9,262 bases of DNA from Veillonellaceae bacterium (GTDB lineage: Bacteria > Bacillota_C > Negativicutes > Veillonellales > Veillonellaceae): contig CADFKY010000033.1 in the NCBI GenBank assembly GCA_902834965.1, positions 1 through 9,262 on the forward strand, given 5' to 3'. Below, one piece after another: positions 1-7,958 of the stretch. The position numbers and the translations under genes are program-made. Each line of letters opens with the position of its first letter. Within the stretch, counting starts at the first letter, position 1. The notes beneath the pieces are model-generated. The model saw only the letters and a list, made by a program, of their open reading frames with translations. It was not told where the DNA came from and ran no database searches.

Positions 1-1
1 T

Positions 2-1711
2 ATGAGCGCAGAAACAATCAATGGGGCACGCATTGTCCTTGAAACATTGCATCGCCTTGGTGTAACCGACATGTTCGGTTATCCAGGTGGCGCGGTAATT
101 CCAATTTATGATGAAATTTATAGCTTCCCTGAAATTAAACATTATTTTGTTCGCCATGAACAAGGTGCAGCCCATGCAGCAGATGGTTATGCACGCGTAT
201 CTGGAAAAGTAGGGGTATGCCTCGCTACATCCGGTCCTGGTGCAACTAATCTTGTTACAGGTATTATGACTGCTTACATGGATTCTGTACCTATGGTGGC
301 CATTACTGGTCAGGTTGGTCGTCCGTTTATTGGTAAGGATTCCTTCCAAGAAGCAGATATCCAAGGTATTACCATGCCGATTACAAAACATAACTACCTT
401 GTTCAAGATATTCGCGATTTACCTCGCATCATTAAAGAAGCGTATTTTATTGCTAGTACAGGTCGTCCAGGGCCAGTTCTTATCGATATTCCTAAGGATA
501 TTCAAACAGAAAAAATATCCATGACAGAATACAATAAATTATATGAAGTACCTATCCATCTTGAAGGGTATGATCCAACCTATAAAGGTCATCAAGGGCA
601 AATTAAGAAAGCGGCTACACTCATTAAAAATGCGAAACGTCCGCTCATCATTGCCGGTGCCGGTGTATTGAAATCTGGCGCTATGGATGAGTTAAAGGAA
701 TTGGCAGAAAAGGCTCAAATTCCTGTAACAAATACATTAGTTGGCCTTGGTGGTTTCCCAGGTAACCATGAGCTTGCTCTTGGTATGGTGGGTATGCATG
801 GCTCTGTAGCGGCTAATAATAGTACAGAAGAAGCAGACCTTGTTATTGCGGCCGGTATTCGTTTCCACGATCGCATTACAGGTCATCCAGATTTCTTCTG
901 TAAAAAAGCTAAAATTATTCATATCGATATTGACCCAGCAGAAATTGATAAAAACGTTACTATTAACGTACCAATTGTAGGTGACTTGAAGCGAGTTTTA
1001 TCTGAACTTAATACGCTTGTAGAACCTACAACTCATGAAGCATGGATTGCACAAATTCGTGAATGGCAAGCGGAATATCCTATGGTAATTCCTGAATCTA
1101 AAGATGGTGTATTACATCCGCAATACGTATTATCTGAACTTAACAAGATTGCCAAAGAGGATGCAGTTATTGTAACTGACGTAGGCCAACATCAAATGTG
1201 GGCGGCTCAATTCTTAACTCATAAAAAACCTCATACCATTGTTACATCTGGTGGCGCAGGTACCATGGGCTATGGCTTACCAGCTGCAATTGGGGCTCAA
1301 GTGGGGGCACCTCATAAACAAGTTATCCTTGTTGTTGGTGATGGTGGATTCCAAATGACCTTCGAAGAACTCATGATGGTTCGCCAATATAATTTACCAA
1401 TTAAGATTGTTATCATTAATAATGGTTACCTTGGCATGGTTCGTCAATGGCAACAAATCTTTAATAATCGCCGCTACTCCTATGTGGATTTGGAAACGAG
1501 CCCAGACTTCTTGAAATTGGCAGAGGCTTTTGATTTGAAAGCCGCTCGTATCGATAATGTAGAGGATTTCAATAAAGAATTTAAATCTTTCATTACATCT
1601 GATGAAAGTATCATCTTGGATTGCCGTGTAGCAAGAGAAGATAATGTGTTGCCGATGATTCCAGCTGGCGGTACCGTAAGTGGTATGATGGGCAAGAAAG
1701 GGGTGCTATAA
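2..1711 (+). CDS. ilvB: Acetolactate synthase, large (catalytic) subunit
   Basis: This ThDP-, FAD- and Mg-dependent enzyme condenses two pyruvates to 2-acetolactate, or pyruvate plus 2-oxobutyrate to 2-aceto-2-hydroxybutyrate. It is the first common step of valine, leucine and isoleucine synthesis and acts in the cytoplasm. The 569 residues match the usual family length. The N-terminal pyrimidine-binding domain carries the catalytic glutamate E53 in RHEQGAAHAADGYAR. The central FAD/Rossmann-like domain runs from about residue 200 to 340. The C-terminal ThDP domain has the G446-D-G-G motif followed by N474, and the NGYLGMVRQWQ segment (474-484) typical of acetohydroxyacid synthases. Biosynthetic AHAS is favoured over a catabolic ALS because an ilvN gene follows directly. 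The ATG at base 2 gives a normal N-terminus, but its ribosome binding site and any attenuator or T-box lie outside the window. The stop codon overlaps the ilvN start by one base, suggesting translational coupling. Confidence 0.96.
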   Translation: MSAETINGARIVLETLHRLGVTDMFGYPGGAVIPIYDEIYSFPEIKHYFVRHEQGAAHAADGYARVSGKVGVCLATSGPGATNLVTGIMTAYMDSVPMVAITGQVGRPFIGKDSFQEADIQGITMPITKHNYLVQDIRDLPRIIKEAYFIASTGRPGPVLIDIPKDIQTEKISMTEYNKLYEVPIHLEGYDPTYKGHQGQIKKAATLIKNAKRPLIIAGAGVLKSGAMDELKELAEKAQIPVTNTLVGLGGFPGNHELALGMVGMHGSVAANNSTEEADLVIAAGIRFHDRITGHPDFFCKKAKIIHIDIDPAEIDKNVTINVPIVGDLKRVLSELNTLVEPTTHEAWIAQIREWQAEYPMVIPESKDGVLHPQYVLSELNKIAKEDAVIVTDVGQHQMWAAQFLTHKKPHTIVTSGGAGTMGYGLPAAIGAQVGAPHKQVILVVGDGGFQMTFEELMMVRQYNLPIKIVIINNGYLGMVRQWQQIFNNRRYSYVDLETSPDFLKLAEAFDLKAARIDNVEDFNKEFKSFITSDESIILDCRVAREDNVLPMIPAGGTVSGMMGKKGVL

Positions 1712-2199
1712 TGGCGAGAGAACATCAAGTCTTAGTAATTGCAAAAAATACAGCAGGCATTGGTGCACGTATATTGGCACTCTTTAACCGTCGTGGCTTT
1801 AACGTTACAAAAATGACATCTGGTATTACAAATACACCAGGCTATGCTCGTATTACCCTCACCGTTGAGGCAGATGATCGCATCTTAGACCAAATTCAAA
1901 AACAAATTTACAAGCTCATTGATGTTGTAAAGGTTAAAGTTTTTGAAGATCATGATGTAGTATGCCGTGAGTTAATGCTTATCAAGGTAAAAGCAACTGC
2001 TGCAACACGCTCTCAAATTGTACAAATTGCCGATGTATATCGTGGTAATGTACTCGATATTTCTCCTACTTCTATGATTATTGAAGTAATTGGTAGCGTA
2101 GAAAAATTACGCGGTTTCATTCAAATTATGGAAACCTATGGTGTCCTTGAAATTGCCAAAACTGGCATTACCGCAATGAGCCGTGGAGAAAAGATTTAG
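1711..2199 (+). CDS. ilvN: Acetolactate synthase, small (regulatory) subunit
   Basis: This is the regulatory partner of the preceding catalytic subunit. In the family it activates the enzyme and confers feedback inhibition by valine or other branched-chain amino acids. The 162 residues match the usual length. An N-terminal ACT domain (about 4-78) contains the helix segment LFNRRGFNV (24-32), the site region where valine binds in characterised homologues. The second domain begins near RELMLIKV (87-94) and ends in the usual short tail. The first ACT loop reads NTAGIGAR where many homologues have N-x-PGVLSR, so the proline is replaced by alanine; this may be lineage variation. The ATG overlaps the ilvB stop (TAATG), with the purine-rich AAGAAAGGGG just upstream as ribosome binding site. 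Stoichiometric, coupled expression with ilvB is likely. Confidence 0.95.
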   Translation: MAREHQVLVIAKNTAGIGARILALFNRRGFNVTKMTSGITNTPGYARITLTVEADDRILDQIQKQIYKLIDVVKVKVFEDHDVVCRELMLIKVKATAATRSQIVQIADVYRGNVLDISPTSMIIEVIGSVEKLRGFIQIMETYGVLEIAKTGITAMSRGEKI

Positions 2200-2210
2200 G
2201 AGATGGTTGT

Positions 2211-2996
2211 GTGAGTAGTGAATTACTCCATTATGAAGACGTCAAGTTTCGTCGTGAAGGCCGCGAAATTTTAAAAGGCATTAATTGGAATGTTGAAGAA
2301 GGGGAGAATTGGGCCTTATTAGGTCTCAATGGGGCTGGTAAATCGACGATGCTCAGCATGATTCCAGCTTACCAAATTCCTACAACAGGACTATTACGCG
2401 TATTTGGTCATGAATTTGGCAAATATGCATGGCCTAAAATCAAGGCGCGATTAGGCTTTGTTAGTTCGGCGCTTGGACAATTCCAGTCTACACTGGATAA
2501 ACAAGTCGTAGAAGATGTTGTTATTTCTGGTGCTTTTAATAGTATTGGTATTTATCAACAGGTAGAGCCTGAAGTACGTGAACGAGGACTGCAATTATTG
2601 TCTGAGTTTGGTTTGTCCTATTTGGAAGGCCATAGATTTCATACCCTATCTGCTGGTGAACAGCGCCGTGTTTTACTAGCACGGGCTATTATGGCTAATC
2701 CAGATTTGCTTATTTTAGATGAGCCTTGCTCTGGTCTTGATTTGCCTGCTCGCGAGCAATTCTTAGCAACTGTTGAGAATATGGCACGAGAGGAACATAA
2801 GCCTTTTATTTATGTATCTCATCAAATTGAAGAGATTATGCCCAGTATTACACATGTAGCTATTATTAAAGATGGCCTCATTGTGTATAAAGGCAAGAAG
2901 CGGGACATCTTAACAGATGAAATTCTAAGCGACGTATTTGGTATTGATGTATCTGTTGTATGGGAGAAAAATCGCCCATGGATTATAGTTAAATAA
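2211..2996 (+). CDS. ABC transporter ATP-binding protein, YlmA/ModF-like (COG1119 type), no permease nearby
   Basis: This 261-residue protein is a complete ABC nucleotide-binding domain. It has Walker A G38-LNGAGKST-46, a glutamine near 90-92 in the Q-loop position, the signature LSAGEQ (146-151), Walker B LLILDEP (166-172) with catalytic E171, the D-loop SGLD (174-177) and the switch histidine H204. All catalytic parts are intact. The overall pattern, including the GENWALLGLNGAGKST start, resembles the single-domain ATPases related to E. coli ModF and B. subtilis YlmA; their substrates are not well established. The GTG start at 2211 is chosen because AGGAG at 2198-2202 lies eight bases upstream. 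Only 11 bases separate it from ilvN, so it is probably co-transcribed with ilvBN. No membrane or solute-binding gene lies next to it. A role in branched-chain amino acid transport would be speculation; a soluble regulatory ATPase or one using a distant permease is equally possible. Confidence 0.85.
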   Translation: MSSELLHYEDVKFRREGREILKGINWNVEEGENWALLGLNGAGKSTMLSMIPAYQIPTTGLLRVFGHEFGKYAWPKIKARLGFVSSALGQFQSTLDKQVVEDVVISGAFNSIGIYQQVEPEVRERGLQLLSEFGLSYLEGHRFHTLSAGEQRRVLLARAIMANPDLLILDEPCSGLDLPAREQFLATVENMAREEHKPFIYVSHQIEEIMPSITHVAIIKDGLIVYKGKKRDILTDEILSDVFGIDVSVVWEKNRPWIIVK

Positions 2997-4186
<1,190 letters not shown>

Positions 4187-4188
<2 letters not shown>

Positions 4189-4226
4189 GAGATTACTGTA
4201 GTAATTTCTTGATAAGCATATGCTTA
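4187..4226 (+). repeat. Two tandem hairpins directly after the ilvC stop codon
   Basis: The first inverted repeat spans 4187-4210 and overlaps the TAA stop. AAGAGATTACT pairs with AGTAATTTCTT over 11 positions, with one G-T wobble and a nominal two-base loop (GT). Two bases later a perfect 14-base palindrome, TAAGCATATGCTTA, occupies 4213-4226. Neither is followed by a T-tract, so they are not terminators themselves. They may stabilise the ilvC mRNA 3' end against exonucleases, or the palindrome could be a protein-binding site; both ideas are inference. Confidence 0.55.
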
Positions 4227-4229
4227 CTG

Positions 4230-4258
4230 AAAGCGACCCCATTTGGGGTCGCTTTTTT
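4230..4258 (+). terminator. Strong intrinsic terminator of ilvC
   Basis: AAAGCGACCCC (4230-4240) pairs perfectly with GGGGTCGCTTT (4245-4255) around an ATTT loop. The stem runs into a tract of six T (4253-4258). It is GC-rich and ends the ilvC transcript. The left side lacks a complementary A-tract beyond three A, so it should act only on the + strand. Confidence 0.92.
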
Positions 4259-4259
4259 A

Positions 4260-4288
4260 TTGAGTAATACAAGTACGTATGATATAGT
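4260..4288 (+). promoter_or_regulatory. Promoter of the single-pass membrane protein gene
   Basis: TTGAGT (4260-4265, four of six) is followed after exactly 17 bases by TATAGT (4283-4288, five of six). The upstream TG at 4280-4281 makes an extended -10. The -35 begins right after the ilvC terminator T-tract, so the genes are insulated and very compactly arranged. The leader would be about 38 bases, including the ribosome binding site AAGGAGAG (4321-4328). Confidence 0.6.
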
Positions 4289-4333
4289 TAACGTAGAGTC
4301 AGTGTAGTATATTTTGGTATAAGGAGAGATACT

Positions 4334-4843
4334 ATGAGTTCTACAACTATTATTATCATCGTGGCGGTTGCAGTCATTTGGGCCATTTTGTTTGCCGTAT
4401 TTATGAAGTTCAATAAAAAACGACAAGCCGGTGAACAACAATTTGTACAAGAGAATGCTAATAAAGCGATTCTTCATATTTATGGTAAATCTGTAAAGGT
4501 TGATGGTAAGGACCTTTCTACTATTGATCATAAAACTGGTCAATATGGTCAAGTCATTGTGGCAGTAACACCAGGAGAACATACCATTGAATCCGTATAT
4601 TACACAACGGATAATGTGGGTACTAAAACAAAGAATGTTGAAACACAGCCTGTTACCATCACAATTCCAGTACAAGCAGGTAATGAATATAATGCGGCTA
4701 TGTATTTCTATTCCGCAGAACAACGTAATGCGTATTATAAAGGTGACGTTGACGATGCCGTTTTAGAAGTTGAACTAGAATTAGAATCTGGTTTTACAGC
4801 GAATACTCATGCTTATATCATCGTGTACCGTGAATGTAAATAA
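4334..4843 (+). CDS. Uncharacterised single-pass membrane protein
   Basis: I do not recognise a named family for this 169-residue protein. Residues 5-24 form one clear transmembrane helix (IIIIVAVAVIWAILFAVFMK), followed by a basic stretch (KFNKKR, 25-30). The N-terminus before the helix is uncharged, so the positive-inside rule suggests N-out with a cytoplasmic C-terminal domain, although an uncleaved signal anchor cannot be excluded. The soluble part looks beta-rich. The stretch around VAVTPGEHTIESVYY (76-90) resembles the strand-PGxH-strand pattern of PEGA-like or other small beta-sandwich domains; this is similarity by eye only. The C-terminus has an acidic run (DVDDAVLEVELELES, 138-152). 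The ATG has AAGGAGAG five bases upstream. The gene has its own promoter and terminator and appears monocistronic. No catalytic motif is evident. Confidence 0.82.
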   Translation: MSSTTIIIIVAVAVIWAILFAVFMKFNKKRQAGEQQFVQENANKAILHIYGKSVKVDGKDLSTIDHKTGQYGQVIVAVTPGEHTIESVYYTTDNVGTKTKNVETQPVTITIPVQAGNEYNAAMYFYSAEQRNAYYKGDVDDAVLEVELELESGFTANTHAYIIVYRECK

Positions 4844-4862
4844 ATTAGTATAGTAACTGTTT

Positions 4863-4896
4863 AATAGAGCTATCATTGTGGTAGCTCTATTTTTTA
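4863..4896 (+). terminator. Intrinsic terminator of the single-pass membrane protein gene
   Basis: AATAGAGCTATCA (4863-4875) pairs with TGGTAGCTCTATT (4879-4891), with one T-G wobble and a TTG loop. The right arm continues into a run of T (4890-4895). It begins 19 bases after the stop codon of the preceding gene. Confidence 0.88.
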
Positions 4897-4929
4897 TAAA
4901 TCGTTGTTGGTTATTATCATATTTATTTG

Positions 4930-4938
4930 TGATATAAT
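4930..4938 (+). promoter_or_regulatory. Extended -10 promoter of the DUF3290-DUF421 pair
   Basis: TGATATAAT contains a perfect TATAAT (4933-4938) preceded by the extended -10 dinucleotide TG (4930-4931). No good -35 is seen at 17 bases; TTGGTT at 4907-4912 is 20 bases away. The extended -10 probably compensates. Transcription would start near 4945, giving a leader of only about 20 bases that includes the ribosome binding site AAAGGAG (4952-4958). Confidence 0.65.
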
Positions 4939-4965
4939 AAGAAGATATATGAAAGGAGCATCATT

Positions 4966-5427
4966 ATGGACTTCTATTCCGTTTCCTATGTGGAAAGCCA
5001 AATCGCATCTGGTCATACATTAGGGTTCGTTATCTTTGTAGTTATTTTATTAGCCCTTCTCGGAGTAGGCATTCAAGTTTTGCGTAATGGTTTTACAAGC
5101 CGTTACCGTGATTTAACTGTTATATTATCCTTAATTATTGTATTTTTCTTAGGCTTAGAATATCAAGAATATGGTCGTATGAAGAATTACTCTGAAGATT
5201 CTTCTAGAATGGCTCAATTCTTGCATTCCTTTAGTGCAGACCGTGGTGTTGATGAAGGTCAATTAGCTGTTAATTCCTTAAAGGTACGTAATGGTATGAT
5301 CTTAAAGGTTAGCGATGCATACTATGAGGTGCAATTTAATCCTGAATTTACTACCTATACAATCACTCGTGTGTATACAGTAAGTCCTACAGACCGAATT
5401 CATGATAAAGCGGATGTATTACCATAA
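4966..5427 (+). CDS. DUF3290 family membrane protein
   Basis: This 153-residue protein has two transmembrane helices (about 18-38 and 49-66) joined by a short basic loop, RNGFTSRYR (40-48). The loop is probably cytoplasmic, which puts the C-terminal 85 residues outside the membrane. The C-terminal part has a small alpha/beta look ending in a strand-rich segment (AYYEVQFNPEFTTYTITRVY, about 118-137). Topology, size and placement immediately before a DUF421 gene match the DUF3290 family, which is commonly found beside DUF421 genes in Firmicutes; its biochemical function is unknown. The start has AAAGGAG seven bases upstream. It lies 12 bases from the next gene, whose Shine-Dalgarno sequence starts inside this gene's stop codon, so the two are surely co-expressed. 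Confidence 0.82.
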   Translation: MDFYSVSYVESQIASGHTLGFVIFVVILLALLGVGIQVLRNGFTSRYRDLTVILSLIIVFFLGLEYQEYGRMKNYSEDSSRMAQFLHSFSADRGVDEGQLAVNSLKVRNGMILKVSDAYYEVQFNPEFTTYTITRVYTVSPTDRIHDKADVLP

Positions 5428-5439
5428 GGAGGACCACAT

Positions 5440-6159
5440 ATGACAGAAGCTATGGCCGTCTATGGGATGGTCTTTGCCAAACTCGCCATAGGTCTCTTGG
5501 CGATTATTTTACAAATTAACTTAATGGGGAAGGGAAACTTAGCGCCAACCTCTGCTTTGGACCAATTACAAAACTATGTACTTGGTGGTATTATCGGTGC
5601 CATTATTTACAATGACCAAATTGGTATTTTACAGTTTATGTTAGTCCTCATTTTGTGGACTATTCTTGTAATGTCTCTTAAATTCTTAAAAGGTAATCTT
5701 CGTTTCTTCAAAACCATTCTCGATGGTCATCCAGTTATTGTAATTGAAAAGGGTCACGTATTAACTGAAGAGTGTATGCGTTATGGTATTCAAGCAGCGG
5801 AGCTTAAATTGAAATTGCGTACTGCTGGTGTTCAATATGTAACAGATGTAAAACGTGCTGTACTAGAACAAAATGGTCAGTTAAGCGTTGTTCAATTCGG
5901 TGATGAAAATATTAAATTTGATCTTATTGATGATGGTCAAATTAATCACTTTACATTAGCTGTAATTGAAAAAGAACAAGAGTGGCTTGAAAAAGAGGTT
6001 GAAAAGCAAGGGTATAAAATAAAAGATGTATATATTGCTGAATACAAAGATGGTGAGGTAGTCATCTATCCGTATGAAAGAAAACATCGTCCTCAAATTG
6101 TAAGTGCTTTAAAGACTAAAACTATTTCTACTAAAAATACATTGAAATCTAAATTTTAA
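5440..6159 (+). CDS. DUF421 (YetF-like) membrane protein
   Basis: This 239-residue protein has three hydrophobic N-terminal segments (about 8-28, 46-57 and 62-82). A cytoplasmic domain follows, typical of the DUF421/YetF family: DGHPVIVIEKGHVLTEECM (95-113), the LKLKLRTAGV and DVKRAVLEQNGQLSVVQFG region (about 122-154), then an acidic/basic tail. The motif GKGNLAPTSALDQLQNYVLGG (30-50) is the membrane-proximal signature of the family subset that pairs with DUF3290. YetF-type proteins have been linked to spore germination or stress in bacilli, but no firm molecular role is known; this is not evidence for sporulation here. A textbook AAGGAGG (5426-5432) lies seven bases before the ATG. The lysine-rich end (KTKTISTKNTLKSKF) is likely cytoplasmic and disordered. 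Confidence 0.85.
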   Translation: MTEAMAVYGMVFAKLAIGLLAIILQINLMGKGNLAPTSALDQLQNYVLGGIIGAIIYNDQIGILQFMLVLILWTILVMSLKFLKGNLRFFKTILDGHPVIVIEKGHVLTEECMRYGIQAAELKLKLRTAGVQYVTDVKRAVLEQNGQLSVVQFGDENIKFDLIDDGQINHFTLAVIEKEQEWLEKEVEKQGYKIKDVYIAEYKDGEVVIYPYERKHRPQIVSALKTKTISTKNTLKSKF

Positions 6160-6179
6160 AATCTAATATGTAGTATTTT

Positions 6180-6205
6180 TAAGCCCACTATTCATAGTGG
6201 GCTTA
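6180..6205 (+). repeat. Perfect 11-bp hairpin without U-tract, between DUF421 and the radical SAM gene
   Basis: TAAGCCCACTA (6180-6190) pairs perfectly with TAGTGGGCTTA (6195-6205) around a TTCA loop. It looks like an intrinsic terminator stem, but ATATAGAAAGG follows rather than T. The T5 run (6176-6180) lies on the left, which gives A rather than T after the stem on the minus strand as well. It sits 16 bases before the GTG start of the next gene. It may be a weak or degenerate terminator, an RNA-processing or stability element, or a translational control structure. Confidence 0.6.
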
Positions 6206-6221
6206 TATAGAAAGGGAACTA

Positions 6222-7949
6222 GTGAATCGTAAAGATTTAATTGATCGATTACAAGAATTATATAAAGACGAGGATAGTCGGGTTACTGTAAATCCTCACG
6301 CAGGGCAAAAGGTGGCTATCGTCTATCCTAATACATATTTTGTAGGCATGAGCAATCTTGGCCTCCACATTATTTATGAGGAGATTAACTTACGCCATGA
6401 TAGCGTATGTGAACGTATCTTCTTGCCTGAGAAAAAGGAATTAGAAGCATACGATAAGACTAAGACACCGTTGATGAGTGTTGAAACACAGCGGCCTATG
6501 CATCAATTTGATGTGGTGGCCTTTGACGTGACCTTTGAAATGGACTATTTCCATATTCCGTTGATGTTACGTCATGGACGCGTACCTATTATGGGGAAAG
6601 ACCGTACAGAATTTGATCCTATCGTTATTGCCGGTGGCCCATGTGCTACCTTTAATCCAGAGCCTTTTGCGGACTTTATCGATGCTTTCATCATCGGTGA
6701 AGGGGAAGGTATCGTTAGTCGCGTTCTAGATATCATTCGCGATGGCAAAATGGCGGGTCTAGATCGACATGCTATTTTGCGTCAATTAGCGAATATATCT
6801 GGCGTGTATGTACCATCTTTGTACGTGCCAATTTACAGCGACGACGGCGAATTTAAAGGTTACGATATTGCTGAAGGCGCACCAAAAACGATTAAACGCC
6901 ATTTTGAAATGCTCACTAGTGGCGGCGAAACCGTAGTAGCAACAAACTATACAGAATTTGGCGCTATGTACATCATCGAGGTGGCACGTGGTTGTGGACG
7001 GCATTGTCGATTCTGTATGGCCGGCTATTGTTTCCGTGTACCGCGCGTACGACCTTTAGAAATATTAAAAGAAGGCGTAGATAGAGCAGAGAAATTAGGT
7101 AAAAAGGTAGGCCTTATGGGGGCCGCTATTTCTGATTATCCAGAGGTAGATGAGTTAGTTACTTATATTCGTTCTAAAGATATGCGTTATTCTTGCGCAT
7201 CCTTGCGTGCAGATTCTTTGACGCAAGCCGTTGTAGATGGCTTGGCAGATAGTGGGCAAAAGACGATTACCATTGCACCAGAAACGGGCAGTGAACGATT
7301 GCGGCGCGTCATCAATAAGGGCATTAGCGAAGAGCATTTACAAAATGCGGCCACTTTATCAGCTAAGTCTGGTATCCAACATATGCGACTCTACATCATG
7401 ATTGGGTTGCCAACGGAAACTGACGAGGATATTGAAGCAATTGTAGGCCTGGCAGAACGGACGCAAGCCCATATGGCAGAGGTAGGCTGTAAAGGTCGTT
7501 TAACGCTCAGTATCAATCCATTTATTCCGAAGCCTTTTACACCATTCCAATGGATGGCGATGGATAATCAAAAAACGGTAGAGAAAAAACTTCAATATAT
7601 TAAAAAATCATTGCAAAAGAATCGTCGTATCGAGGTGCTCGTTGAATCACCTAAAGAGGCATATATCCAAGGTGTACTAGCTCGTGGTGATCGCCGTCTT
7701 GGCGCTGTTCTTGCGGCATGTGCAGCAGATCGTGGCAGTAAGTCCTTCAAGGCTGAAATGAAGGCAGCAGGCCTAGATATGGACGAGATGAACTATCGTG
7801 AACGCAGCTTTGATGAATTTTTACCATGGAGTCACCTCGACATGGGGATGGACGATGGATATCTTGAACTGGAATGGAAACGCTCTGTGGATGAAGCGTA
7901 TACACCACCATGTGTACAAGGCTGTAAGAGATGTGGTGTATGTAAATAG
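6222..7949 (+). CDS. TIGR03960-type radical SAM protein with cobalamin-binding-like N-terminal domain
   Basis: This 575-residue protein belongs by pattern to the uncharacterised TIGR03960 radical SAM family. The N-terminal third (about 28-185) is a Rossmann-like cobalamin-binding-type domain with YPNTYFVGMSNLGLH (35-49) and the G159-E-G-E loop. The DxHxxG base-off motif is not seen, so B12 binding is uncertain. The radical SAM core has C258-x3-C262-x2-C265 (GCGRHCRFC) for the 4Fe-4S cluster, the APETGSERLR segment and IGLPTETDED (394-403). The C-terminus carries a second cysteine set, C564, C568, C571 and C574, which could hold another Fe-S cluster or metal. The GTG start is preceded by AAAGGGA (6211-6217). 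Relatives often have a DUF2344 (TIGR03936) domain fused or encoded next door; here the next gene is pgeF instead. Substrate and reaction are unknown; a role in RNA or ribosome-related modification has been suggested only from gene neighbourhoods. Confidence 0.88.
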   Translation: MNRKDLIDRLQELYKDEDSRVTVNPHAGQKVAIVYPNTYFVGMSNLGLHIIYEEINLRHDSVCERIFLPEKKELEAYDKTKTPLMSVETQRPMHQFDVVAFDVTFEMDYFHIPLMLRHGRVPIMGKDRTEFDPIVIAGGPCATFNPEPFADFIDAFIIGEGEGIVSRVLDIIRDGKMAGLDRHAILRQLANISGVYVPSLYVPIYSDDGEFKGYDIAEGAPKTIKRHFEMLTSGGETVVATNYTEFGAMYIIEVARGCGRHCRFCMAGYCFRVPRVRPLEILKEGVDRAEKLGKKVGLMGAAISDYPEVDELVTYIRSKDMRYSCASLRADSLTQAVVDGLADSGQKTITIAPETGSERLRRVINKGISEEHLQNAATLSAKSGIQHMRLYIMIGLPTETDEDIEAIVGLAERTQAHMAEVGCKGRLTLSINPFIPKPFTPFQWMAMDNQKTVEKKLQYIKKSLQKNRRIEVLVESPKEAYIQGVLARGDRRLGAVLAACAADRGSKSFKAEMKAAGLDMDEMNYRERSFDEFLPWSHLDMGMDDGYLELEWKRSVDEAYTPPCVQGCKRCGVCK

Positions 7950-7958
7950 GAGGCACTT

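Noticed and set aside
315..524. Small + strand open frame inside ilvB
   Set aside because: It is out of frame within a conserved enzyme gene and has no ribosome binding site or recognisable product.
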